Shown here one piece after another: positions 1 through 6,089 of a stretch of 6,454 bases of DNA. Source of the DNA: Pseudomonadota bacterium (GTDB lineage Bacteria > Pseudomonadota > Alphaproteobacteria > Rickettsiales > Rickettsiaceae); NCBI GenBank assembly GCA_021804505.1, contig JAJZHL010000061.1, positions 1 to 6,454 on the forward strand. The letters run 5' to 3'. The notes beneath the pieces were generated by a model. That model did not search any database. It was not told the DNA's origin and saw only the letters and a list, made by a program, of their open reading frames with translations. Made by a program: the position numbers and the translations under genes. How positions within the stretch are numbered: position 1 is the stretch's first letter; every line of letters begins with the position of its first letter.

Positions 1-78
1 GAAAATGATTAATTTCTTATTTCGGAATTGAAACAATCATATCTCAGTTAGCTGCTGAGAAAATTATTAATTTCTTAT
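1..78. repeat. Near-perfect 20-bp direct repeat, two copies
   Basis: Copies at 1-20 and 59-78 both read GAAAAT-x-ATTAATTTCTTAT and differ at a single base (G at 7, T at 65). The period is 58 bp. The first copy starts at the window edge, so the array could continue to the left. The sequence is AT-rich, so chance is not excluded, but 19 of 20 matches is more than expected from composition alone. No function is known. Confidence 0.45.
42..60. terminator. Small hairpin downstream of the 326-residue gene, possible terminator
   Basis: TCTCAG (42-47) and CTGAGA (55-60) are perfect inverted repeats around a 7-base loop. It lies about 105 bases beyond the stop codon of the minus-strand gene that ends at 166. 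Reading on the minus strand, it is followed only by a mixed T-rich stretch and not by a clean T run, so a role as intrinsic terminator is weak. It also lies between the two copies of the 20-bp direct repeat. Confidence 0.2.
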
Positions 79-165
79 GTAAATTTTGATTAAAATATTT
101 TACTAAAACCAATTTAACTATATTAGTCAATGTAAAATACTTTGAGTCTGGTTTGTTAAATATTA

Positions 166-1146
166 CTAAAATATATATTCTGCCATAGCGCCTTGTTCTG
201 TATTTCCTATTTCTATAACTCCATTATTTTGTATTACTATTTTTTCCAAAAATTTAAAAGTTCCTACAGTAATTGGTACAACATAAGGTGCGCCATGATA
301 CATAGTGATAACTGGTAAGTTAGGATCAAAGCCTGGAACTGTTATGTTGCCGGGTATCGATAATTTTATCAATCTTCCGTCTTCATCATAATTGAGTTTT
401 AAATAAGCGACATCCTTTGCTGCTATCCTATTACCATCTGGTTTACTAATCGCGAAAGTAAGCTCTAGTGACTCTCTTTGTTGTGCTAGTTTATCGGGGA
501 ACATTATAGACCGATATTTTGTAATCGTCGCGATATATTGACTTTGAGCTGTTCGTACCCCTATCCTAAATTGAGCAGAGAGATCATTTTCATATATTAT
601 GCAAAGGGGAGTACCCTCCGTACCATTACAATGTATCACTTTACCCCAGTTAGTATATTGCCCTGTAAATACTAGCTGATTAGGCTTAAGGACGGTGTTA
701 AAAGGCTTTTGCGTCTGTGGGAACATATTATTCACCGGTGTATGTGAAACTCCAGTATGCTGGTTTGGAGATGGTATAAGCTCCCAACTAGATGATCGTG
801 AAAGAGCGGTTCCAAGGTTTTTTTGAGGCGGTGGTAGAGAGTGTACTATGCCCGGAACTTCACTAGATGCAAAGCCAAAAAAATTATTAAAATCTTTCTT
901 AACACCTGCGAACATCTCGCCCCAAGTTTGTTGAGGCTCCGGTTCTTTTTTTACTTGGAGTTTAGGTTGCTGGTGATAATGGTTATAACTGCTGTAAGAT
1001 TGGTGAATTCGTTCCGCTTTTTCTCTCTTCCTTTGAGCCTCTTCTCTATCTTCCCTTATAGCGCGTTCCCTTGCTTTCGTGTATTCTACTGTATTTTTGT
1101 TATGGCGACCGGGGTACTTCTCATTTACTCTGTCCAACTTTGACAT
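166..1146 (-). CDS. Unrecognised 326-residue protein: charged N-terminus, Pro/Ser-rich linker, beta-rich C-terminus
   Basis: I do not recognise this family. Residues 1-50 are strongly charged (Arg/Lys/Glu) and likely helical; 51-75 are Tyr/Gln/His/Pro-rich; 76-95 hold an aromatic amphipathic stretch (WGEMFAGVKKDFNNFFGF). Residues 100-150 are Pro/Ser/Gln-rich with a PPP at 105-107 and look disordered. Residues 155-326 alternate hydrophobic and polar residues with many Gly, Val and Ile, suggesting a compact beta domain ending in a hydrophobic EYIF. There is no signal peptide or membrane segment, so it is cytosolic or exported by a signal-free route. The start at 1146 is backed by AAGAGG six bases upstream. 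It is transcribed divergently from the coiled-coil pair beginning at 1652, across a 505-bp gap. A disordered-linker-plus-domain plan is compatible with a secreted effector, but nothing here proves it. The coding call is firm: long frame, good ribosome site and protein-like composition. Confidence 0.8.
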   Translation of the reverse strand: MSKLDRVNEKYPGRHNKNTVEYTKARERAIREDREEAQRKREKAERIHQSYSSYNHYHQQPKLQVKKEPEPQQTWGEMFAGVKKDFNNFFGFASSEVPGIVHSLPPPQKNLGTALSRSSSWELIPSPNQHTGVSHTPVNNMFPQTQKPFNTVLKPNQLVFTGQYTNWGKVIHCNGTEGTPLCIIYENDLSAQFRIGVRTAQSQYIATITKYRSIMFPDKLAQQRESLELTFAISKPDGNRIAAKDVAYLKLNYDEDGRLIKLSIPGNITVPGFDPNLPVITMYHGAPYVVPITVGTFKFLEKIVIQNNGVIEIGNTEQGAMAEYIF

Positions 1147-1152
1147 ACAAAA

Positions 1153-1158
1153 CCTCTT
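1153..1158 (-). promoter_or_regulatory. Ribosome binding site for the 326-residue gene
   Basis: On the minus strand AAGAGG lies six bases before the ATG at 1146. This is near-ideal spacing and decides the start codon. Confidence 0.7.
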
Positions 1159-1337
1159 GATAGGATATAAAAAACAGAATTATGTGTAGTTACTATCGTC
1201 TGTAATTTAGGAAACTATAAGAAAATAGTGAATAATAAACCTAAAAAGCAACTAGTTATAGTAAGAAAGCAACATTCTGTCGGTTATTTTCTCTTGGAGG
1301 TATTATTAGTATAGATCTTTCACTAGTAGGCAAAAGC

Positions 1338-1395
1338 TGTCATGCTGAACTTGTTTCAAAATCTAGCTTAGTTCATGAAATGAATTCAGGATGAG
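1338..1395. repeat. Degenerate palindromic repeat of rickettsial type
   Basis: The left end GTCATGCTGAACTT (1339-1352) pairs with the right end 1382-1395; the reverse complement of the right end matches the left at 10 of 14 positions. Elements starting TGTCATGCTGAAC and ending TTCAG(A/G)ATGA are common dispersed repeats in Rickettsia genomes (family knowledge). The centre has decayed. It lies between genes, 70 bp upstream of a second repeat. Confidence 0.55.
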
Positions 1396-1439
1396 GTGTA
1401 GCCAAATTCTCAACCCTTTATGTCATTTCCACACCATCT

Positions 1440-1508
1440 TGTCATTCCAGCGCAGGCTGGGAATCCAGAAAGCTATATTACCACGCCGCTTTGCGGCTTG
1501 TAATGACA
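1440..1508. repeat. Palindromic repeat with two internal hairpins, apparently a mosaic of two families
   Basis: The 69-bp element runs from TGTCATT to AATGACA, a perfect 7-bp terminal inverted repeat. Internally ATTCCAGC (1444-1451) can pair with GCTGGGAAT (one bulged G), and GCCGC (1485-1489) pairs with GCGGC (1493-1497) around TTT. The left end is of the TGTCATTCC type also seen at 3866-3935. The right end (CCACGCC-hairpin-GGCT-ATGAC) matches the element at 6090-6172. It would form a stable stem-loop in RNA or single-stranded DNA. Confidence 0.65.
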
Positions 1509-1651
1509 GTGAAACACAGATAATGTACACTAATTACCACTCCTGTTATCTTATTTCAACGGTGGCTTAATTACCTAATTGACTCGTTTCCAAGAAAATG
1601 ATAACGTTAACTTATATGATATTATTGCAAATAGTCCACTAGGTAAGGAAC

Positions 1652-2746
1652 ATGAAAAGCCAGACAGAAGATGGTGAAGCGATTCATCCACAATTTGAGA
1701 ACGCCCTAAATAACCTAAAAAGTTTGTCATACTCTTCCGGCTTTTCTGGTTCTTCCAATGCCGATGCCTTGCAAAATTTACTCAATGCCTACGACAATAT
1801 CGACCATATAGATCAGCGAATCAAAAACCTCGAAGACCAAGCCGAAAGGGAAGATGAAAGGCAAAAAGCCTCCGTCCGTGCCCAAGCCAACCAAGAGGTG
1901 ATGGAGCAAAGAAAGACCTATGAGGATAGTAAGCGGGCGCTTGAGGAGGAGAGGGCTAGGGAGTTAGCTCGTATGGAAAGAGAAAGTGATAAAGTATATG
2001 AGAAATTTAATGCTACGCATGAAAAAGAATTAGCTAAGAAAAAAGCATATACTGAAGTCTTAAGTGAAGCGTTGAAGGCTACAGAAGCTGGTGTGCCCAT
2101 AAGTGAAGAACTTAAGAACAAGATGAAAAAGAATGAAAAACAGAAAGAAGAAGAAAAACAAAATAGCATACAACTAGTAGAGACATATAAAGTTGCTAAG
2201 GCTGATATTGAGGTCCAGACTAGAGAGATTAAGAAAATTGAAGATGAAATGGGAAAAACCCAGGATCACAAAGTGAGACAGGTTTTACAAGAGAAAAAGG
2301 ATCATCATGTAAAACGTCAAGAAATAGCTAATAATGTAATAGAGAGAGTACATTCTCATGTTGATGAACATTTAAGCCGTTTAGAATATATCTCTAATGG
2401 TAAAAAAGCTGCGGAAAAGAAAATGGTAAATCAAGAGGTTTGGAAAGAGGCAGAAAAGGATTTAATCAATAATATCATTGCTATTATAGGACCTGATCTA
2501 TTATTAGAACAAGCAAAAAAGAAAGGAGCTCATACAGTAGAAGCTGTGCATAGCCTTATGTCAAATCCGGTAGCGATGCAAGAAGTATTACAGGATGCAA
2601 TGAAGGAAGCTATTAAGCGAAACCCAAATACAGCAGATAAGATTAGAGAAATGCTAGATAAAGAGCAAAAAGGTAGTACCAGTCAAAATATACAGCCAGC
2701 TAGTACGCCAAATGTAATAAAATCTACTCATACGCATAGCAGATGA
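1652..2746 (+). CDS. Unrecognised 364-residue coiled-coil protein, first gene of a tandem pair
   Basis: I do not recognise the family. Residues 1-45 are Ser/Asn-rich and uncharged enough to be a flexible head. Residues 50-250 are dominated by Glu, Lys, Arg and Gln with heptad-like spacing and almost no Pro or Gly, that is, a long coiled coil, broken near 147-151 (GVPIS). Residues 108-151 match residues 28-71 of the next gene product at 20 of 44 positions without a gap (core DKVYEKFNATHE). Residues 260-340 form a less charged helical domain; 300-337 (LMSNPVAMQEVLQ...) faintly resemble STI1-type Asn-Pro repeats. The last 25 residues are Ser/Thr/Asn-rich and probably disordered. There is no signal peptide or membrane segment. 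AAGGA (1645-1649) and AGG (1641-1643) lie just before the ATG. The next gene starts 35 bp on, so the two are probably one transcript. Base composition changes abruptly inside the gene near 1975. Confidence 0.82.
   Translation: MKSQTEDGEAIHPQFENALNNLKSLSYSSGFSGSSNADALQNLLNAYDNIDHIDQRIKNLEDQAEREDERQKASVRAQANQEVMEQRKTYEDSKRALEEERARELARMERESDKVYEKFNATHEKELAKKKAYTEVLSEALKATEAGVPISEELKNKMKKNEKQKEEEKQNSIQLVETYKVAKADIEVQTREIKKIEDEMGKTQDHKVRQVLQEKKDHHVKRQEIANNVIERVHSHVDEHLSRLEYISNGKKAAEKKMVNQEVWKEAEKDLINNIIAIIGPDLLLEQAKKKGAHTVEAVHSLMSNPVAMQEVLQDAMKEAIKRNPNTADKIREMLDKEQKGSTSQNIQPASTPNVIKSTHTHSR
1973..2104 (+). repeat. Shared protein module, copy 1 (residues 108-151 of the coiled-coil protein)
   Basis: This segment encodes the core DKVYEKFNATHEKEL. 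Its product aligns without gaps to that of 2863-2994 in the neighbouring gene, with 20 of 44 residues identical and several conservative changes (V/I, R/K, E/Q). Similarity stops at both ends of the segment, so this is a duplicated module and not a duplicated whole gene. Confidence 0.7.
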
Positions 2747-2770
2747 TTATTGTACTAAGAATATTTTTAT

Positions 2771-2775
2771 AGAGG
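2771..2775 (+). promoter_or_regulatory. Ribosome binding site for the 348-residue gene
   Basis: AGAGG lies six bases before the ATG at 2782 within the 35-bp gap to the upstream gene. It allows independent initiation on a shared transcript and supports the chosen start. Confidence 0.65.
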
Positions 2776-2781
2776 TAATTT

Positions 2782-3828
2782 ATGTGGAAGTCTTTATTTG
2801 GTTCTAATACTCAACATGGTGGTACTTTAACTATTAGTCCACAAGACAAAGCCATGGCTGATATGGAGAAGAGAAATGATAAAATATATGAAGCTTTCTT
2901 GGCCACTCATGAAGAACGTTTAGGTAAGCTGAAAGAGCAGAATAAAATACTAGAACAAATGCTTGAAGCAACACAGCAAGGTAAGCAACTTAGTCCTTCT
3001 AACCTCCCCTTCAAGGTTGGAACCTCGCCACAGCAGCAAAAATATTACACCCAGCAGCAACCTGGTTCTGCGCAGCAATACGGCAATGGTGTGGGTATGT
3101 CACCACCACCGCCATATAGTGCTTTCCCGCCGCAACAGCAACAAGGGGAATTCTTGTCAGCAAGTGAGTATTTCGGGCGAGGGATGGATAAGCATAGTAA
3201 GCGCGATATAGGGGCATTTTCTGATTTGTGGAAGGCTTTGTCGCTCGGTGAGGTGAAAGCTGCAATACCGCTTGCTGACTGCTATATGCATGGTACTGTA
3301 GTTAAACAAAACATAGCTTTATCAGGGATTCTGCTAAAAATATATGATAGATGTAAAGTTGCCCCTTGGAATATTAGTAATATAATGCAAGAACAGCAGC
3401 AGGTAGAGCAGACATGGGAGCCTGCGATGCGCGCCGCCGTAGAGGTGTATGCCCGGAAAGGTTGTAGTTATATGGCAAGTATGAAACAGCAGCTTAACCC
3501 TAACCAAAAGGTGAATGCAGCAGTTGCAATGCAGAATCTCGAAAAACTCTGGAATAATGTGGAGTTTAATCCTGAGCTTGCTAAATGTATCAAGTTTTTT
3601 TCAAGGACCGGTAATTATAGTATAGAGCAACTAATAGAATCAGGTTTTAGATCGGATAAAACCCTTAAAAACCAAAACCAGCAGTTACGTCCGGAATATT
3701 GTAGTGCTAGAGAAGAGGGGGCTGATGATTTCGCTAGCACAGAGTTTGAGTTACTTGTTAAACTAGGCGTACCAGTGTCGGTGCTTGGAGTTAGTGATCA
3801 CCATGACGAGGTAGATGCTGGAATTTGA
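2782..3828 (+). CDS. 348-residue protein with shared helical module, Gln/Pro linker and Sel1-like repeats
   Basis: The function is unknown. Residues 1-27 are a short head; 28-71 are the helical module shared with the upstream gene product (core DKIYEAFLATHE). Residues 82-125 are a Gln/Pro/Tyr-rich linker with several QQQ runs and a PPPPY at 108-112. Residues 127-190 resemble one and a half to two degenerate Sel1-like (TPR-type) repeats: spaced Tyr130/Gly132, Asp142, Ala145, Lys151-Ala152, Gly156, Ala160-161, Leu164, Tyr168, Gly171, Val174. Residues 210-335 are mixed helical with no recognised motif. Sel1-like repeats are helical scaffolds for protein binding, known in bacterial proteins that act in host interaction (for example Legionella EnhC and LpnE); extension to this protein is inference. 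There is no signal peptide or membrane segment. It follows the coiled-coil gene by 35 bp and probably shares its transcript. A palindromic repeat begins 37 bp after the stop. Confidence 0.82.
   Translation: MWKSLFGSNTQHGGTLTISPQDKAMADMEKRNDKIYEAFLATHEERLGKLKEQNKILEQMLEATQQGKQLSPSNLPFKVGTSPQQQKYYTQQQPGSAQQYGNGVGMSPPPPYSAFPPQQQQGEFLSASEYFGRGMDKHSKRDIGAFSDLWKALSLGEVKAAIPLADCYMHGTVVKQNIALSGILLKIYDRCKVAPWNISNIMQEQQQVEQTWEPAMRAAVEVYARKGCSYMASMKQQLNPNQKVNAAVAMQNLEKLWNNVEFNPELAKCIKFFSRTGNYSIEQLIESGFRSDKTLKNQNQQLRPEYCSAREEGADDFASTEFELLVKLGVPVSVLGVSDHHDEVDAGI
2863..2994 (+). repeat. Shared protein module, copy 2 (residues 28-71 of the 348-residue protein)
   Basis: This segment encodes the core DKIYEAFLATHEERL, the counterpart of 1973-2104. 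Here the module lies near the N-terminus, directly before the Gln/Pro-rich linker, while in copy 1 it sits within a long coiled coil. The position in the protein therefore differs although the module is collinear. Confidence 0.7.
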
Positions 3829-3865
3829 ATAGACTTCCTGATAAGAGGACATTCCAGCTTTTCGG

Positions 3866-3935
3866 TGTCATCCCTGTGTAGGCAGGATTCTAGTCTGTAA
3901 AGATTTTCTGGATTCCAGCCTTAGTTGGAATGACA
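3866..3935. repeat. 70-bp imperfect palindromic repeat (TGTCAT...ATGACA)
   Basis: The left arm 3866-3893 and the reverse complement of the right arm 3908-3935 agree at 19 of 28 positions without gaps; the outer 6 bp are perfect. The right arm carries an inner ATTCCA/TGGAAT hairpin like that in the 1440-1508 element. It starts 37 bp after the stop of the 348-residue gene and ends 49 bp before the transporter start, so it could act as a terminator or mRNA-stabilising stem. A partial extra copy of the end (GACATTCCAGC) lies just upstream at about 3848-3858. Confidence 0.65.
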
Positions 3936-3984
3936 AAGGTGGGCAGAATAACTCAAGATTTTTTAAATTCTAAAGAATAAGGTT

Positions 3985-5364
3985 ATGGCAACTACATCAG
4001 CAGAAACATCTATATATTCAATTCCTGCGGAACAAAAAAAACTAACAAGAGAACAAGGAGAAGCTGTTGGGTTGCTCTCCATAGGAACTTTCTTAGAGTA
4101 TTTTGACTTAATGCTCTATGTCCATATGGCTGTATTATTAAACGAGCTATTTTTCCCTAAATATGATCCCCATACCACTGCTTTACTTTCAGCTGCAGCC
4201 TTTTGTTCTACATACGTGCTAAGACCATTTGGAGCATTAATTTTTGGTTATATTGGGGACAATGTAGGAAGGAAAGTAACAGTTGTGATAACCACTGCTC
4301 TAATGTCTCTTTCTTGTCTTGTGATGGCGACACTGCCAACATATGCTGAAATTGGTATAAAGGCTGCGTGGCTAGTGACAATATGTCGTGTGGTTCAGGG
4401 GATGACGTCCATGGGAGAAAAAGTCGGAGCTGAACTTTATTTAACAGAATATTTACTACCTCCAAAACGTCATATGTCTGTAGCATTAATGTCTTTAGCT
4501 GCTTCTGCTGGTGCATCTGCTGCATTAGCTTTAGCAGTATTTGTGACCTCTCATAACCTAAATTGGCGTTATGCCTTTTGGTTTGGTGCAGGTGTTGCAG
4601 TAGTAGGATTTGTTGCAAGAACTACATTGAGAGAAACAAGAGATTTTGCTGATGCAAAGCGTAGATTACAGAATAATCTAAGTCAATTTAAAAATGTTAG
4701 CTATGCTGATCAATTGGTCATAGATAAAGATAATGCTAAAGTTAGCCATAAAACCACTCTTAGCTTACTATTCATAGATTGTATATGGCCGGTAATGTTC
4801 TATTTTGTTTACGTACATTGTGCTGGAATTTTAAAATCTTCTTTTAATTATACAGCTGAGCAAATTATCGAAAATAACTTAATTGTTTCACTTGTGATGA
4901 TAGCTAATATTTCTTTAGTAGTGTATTTAAGTAATAGGGTGCATCCACTAAAAATATTAATAATGAAGTTCTTTATATCTTTTACTACTGTGATTGTTGC
5001 TCCAATCTTATTAAATTATGCAAGGAATGGAACTGATATATTGATCATTCAATCTTTAATTTTATTTTGCGCAATCGATTCTGCACCAGCTAATGGGGTG
5101 TTTTTTAAATATTTCCCTGTTTTTAAACGCTTTACTTATACTGGTGTCATATATGCTGTATCAAGAGCTTTGGTCTATGTTATAACTTCTATAGGTCTAG
5201 TTTATTTAACGGAATATTTGGGTAATTGGGGTTCTTTAATTATTACAGTACCGACATTAGTTGCTTTTTGGTATGGGTTATCCTATTTTATTGCACAGGA
5301 AAGAATAGAGGGGAATTTTCTTGCAAATAAGAAAATTCCTGCTGGTTTTGAGGCCAGTGTGTAA
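3985..5364 (+). CDS. proP: MFS transporter, metabolite:H+ symporter (ProP-like) family
   Basis: This is an inner-membrane secondary transporter, predicted to import a small host metabolite with protons. The 459 residues have about twelve hydrophobic segments, roughly 28-50, 66-88, 98-116, 126-146, 166-187, 194-211, 258-280, 296-316, 323-345, 350-372, 385-409 and 414-437. The loop after the second holds MFS motif A, GYIGDNVGRK (88-97). RETRDF after the sixth segment and KYFPVFKRFTYTG (375-387) correspond to conserved positions of the ProP/KgtP branch. Length is normal for the family. Rickettsia carry several such paralogues annotated proP; the substrate cannot be told from sequence, and proline or betaine should not be assumed. 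The ATG at 3985 has only a weak, close AAGG upstream, but the N-terminus aligns with rickettsial ProP proteins as I remember them, with the conserved EQ-x-EAVGLLSIGTFLEYFD block at 23-41. The 3' end overlaps the convergent hydrolase gene by 77 bp. Confidence 0.93.
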   Translation: MATTSAETSIYSIPAEQKKLTREQGEAVGLLSIGTFLEYFDLMLYVHMAVLLNELFFPKYDPHTTALLSAAAFCSTYVLRPFGALIFGYIGDNVGRKVTVVITTALMSLSCLVMATLPTYAEIGIKAAWLVTICRVVQGMTSMGEKVGAELYLTEYLLPPKRHMSVALMSLAASAGASAALALAVFVTSHNLNWRYAFWFGAGVAVVGFVARTTLRETRDFADAKRRLQNNLSQFKNVSYADQLVIDKDNAKVSHKTTLSLLFIDCIWPVMFYFVYVHCAGILKSSFNYTAEQIIENNLIVSLVMIANISLVVYLSNRVHPLKILIMKFFISFTTVIVAPILLNYARNGTDILIIQSLILFCAIDSAPANGVFFKYFPVFKRFTYTGVIYAVSRALVYVITSIGLVYLTEYLGNWGSLIITVPTLVAFWYGLSYFIAQERIEGNFLANKKIPAGFEASV

Positions 5365-5974
5365 CATTTAAATACTTAAGACATATTTTTATTAGCACTT
5401 TCTCTACGTCCATTGTTTCTAGAAAAACACTTAGACCTATAAATTGTTTAGCAGTCTCTTCTATAATTTTTTGAATCTTTTCAGCAGATTTAGCCTCTAT
5501 AGTTTGTAGATTATGTAATCTATCGAATTGCTTTATTAGTAACATATCATATTTCTTTGCTGATAATAAAGATTCTATTAATGCTGCTGAACTAATTTTT
5601 TTCCCATCTTCTTTAATCCTTGTTAAATCCATAACTTGAGTTGCAACATTTTTGCCAAAAATTTTTTGAATCATGCTAAACGTCAGCTCTGTATCTTCAA
5701 TTGTGTCATGTAGTATACTCGTGACTATTATATCTGTCCTAAAAAGATAATCAGATACCATATGTGCAACCTCTAGAGGATGCGAATAATATGGTTCGCC
5801 AGACTGTCTTTTTTGATCTCCGTGATATTTCTTGGCATAGTAAATAGCTTTTTTGACCTCAGTAATATCCACTTTATTAAGGGCATTCCTATTTAATTCT
5901 GATAGTTTAGCAAGCAACCTATCAGAGTAAACACATGGTACAAATTTTGTCTGCCAGCAATGTATATCTTCCAT
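5288..5974 (-). CDS. spoT: Stand-alone SpoT-type HD domain, (p)ppGpp hydrolase
   Basis: This is a predicted cytosolic hydrolase that removes pyrophosphate from (p)ppGpp. Residues about 40-160 form the RelA/SpoT HD domain: R56-x-SGEPYYSH65 then LH89D90TIE93D94T and D151RLHN155. The spacing of R56, H65 and H89-D90 equals that of the metal-binding residues of characterised Rel enzymes, so the hydrolase site appears complete. At 228 residues it lacks the synthetase, TGS and ACT domains of full-length Rel/SpoT (about 700 residues); split short SpoT proteins are usual in Rickettsia. The ATG at 5974 has no clear ribosome site, yet the N-terminal sequence looks native. The last 25 residues (204-228) are read from the antisense strand of the transporter gene and lie after the recognisable domain; they may be a read-through tail after loss of an earlier stop. 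An alternative label is a small alarmone hydrolase. Confidence 0.9.
   Translation of the reverse strand: MEDIHCWQTKFVPCVYSDRLLAKLSELNRNALNKVDITEVKKAIYYAKKYHGDQKRQSGEPYYSHPLEVAHMVSDYLFRTDIIVTSILHDTIEDTELTFSMIQKIFGKNVATQVMDLTRIKEDGKKISSAALIESLLSAKKYDMLLIKQFDRLHNLQTIEAKSAEKIQKIIEETAKQFIGLSVFLETMDVEKVLIKICLKYLNVTHWPQNQQEFSYLQENSPLFFPVQ
5312..5339. terminator. Perfect 11-bp inverted repeat within the convergent gene overlap
   Basis: GGAATTTTCTT (5312-5322) and AAGAAAATTCC (5329-5339) are perfect inverted repeats around the loop GCAAAT. The hairpin lies inside the 3' ends of both the transporter and the hydrolase genes. It has no T run on either side, so it is not a classic intrinsic terminator, but its place between converging genes suggests a bidirectional transcription-end or mRNA 3'-protecting role. 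Confidence 0.4.
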
Positions 5975-6089
5975 ATAGGTAATATTAAAAAATTAATTAC
6001 TATTACAAAACTTTTCCCCTTATAGCAAAAACATTTTACTTATTAGTGCTCATTTTCTTTTATGGTGTTGTTTAGTCTGATGTTGGCTA

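Larger units (their letters stand above)
1147..1651. other. Divergent intergenic region (505 bp) with two palindromic repeats
   Basis: No convincing gene lies here. The region must hold the promoters for the minus-strand gene starting at 1146 and the plus-strand pair starting at 1652. A TTGACT at 1579-1584 resembles a -35 box and TATGAT at 1615-1620 resembles a -10 box, but they are 30 bases apart, so they do not form one standard promoter. An 8-bp palindrome TAACGTTA lies at 1602-1609. The middle (1338-1508) is occupied by two repeat elements listed separately, with a further isolated TGTCATTTCC end at 1421-1430 between them. Confidence 0.6.

Noticed and set aside
841..1143. Open frame of 100 codons on the plus strand
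   Set aside because: It lies antisense to the well-supported 326-residue gene, has no ribosome site, and its Phe/Leu-rich product is the mirror of the Glu/Lys-rich codons opposite.
1338..1508. CRISPR array, because of repeated TGTCATT ends
   Set aside because: The repeats are palindromic elements of different families with no regular spacers and no cas genes nearby.
1579..1620. TTGACT and TATGAT as a promoter for the tandem pair
   Set aside because: The boxes are separated by 30 bases instead of about 17, so they do not make one standard promoter.
1918..2169. Open frame of 83 codons on the minus strand
   Set aside because: It is antisense to the coiled-coil gene; the Ser/Phe/Leu composition is what reversed Glu/Lys codons give.
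2963..3265. Open frames on both strands over the Gln/Pro-rich linker
   Set aside because: They come from the CAG/CAA/CCA repeats of the real gene read in other frames; no ribosome site supports them.
4208..4618. Open frame of 136 codons antisense to the transporter
   Set aside because: It lies inside a clear MFS gene; its Gln/Leu-rich product reflects reversed Ala/Ser codons.
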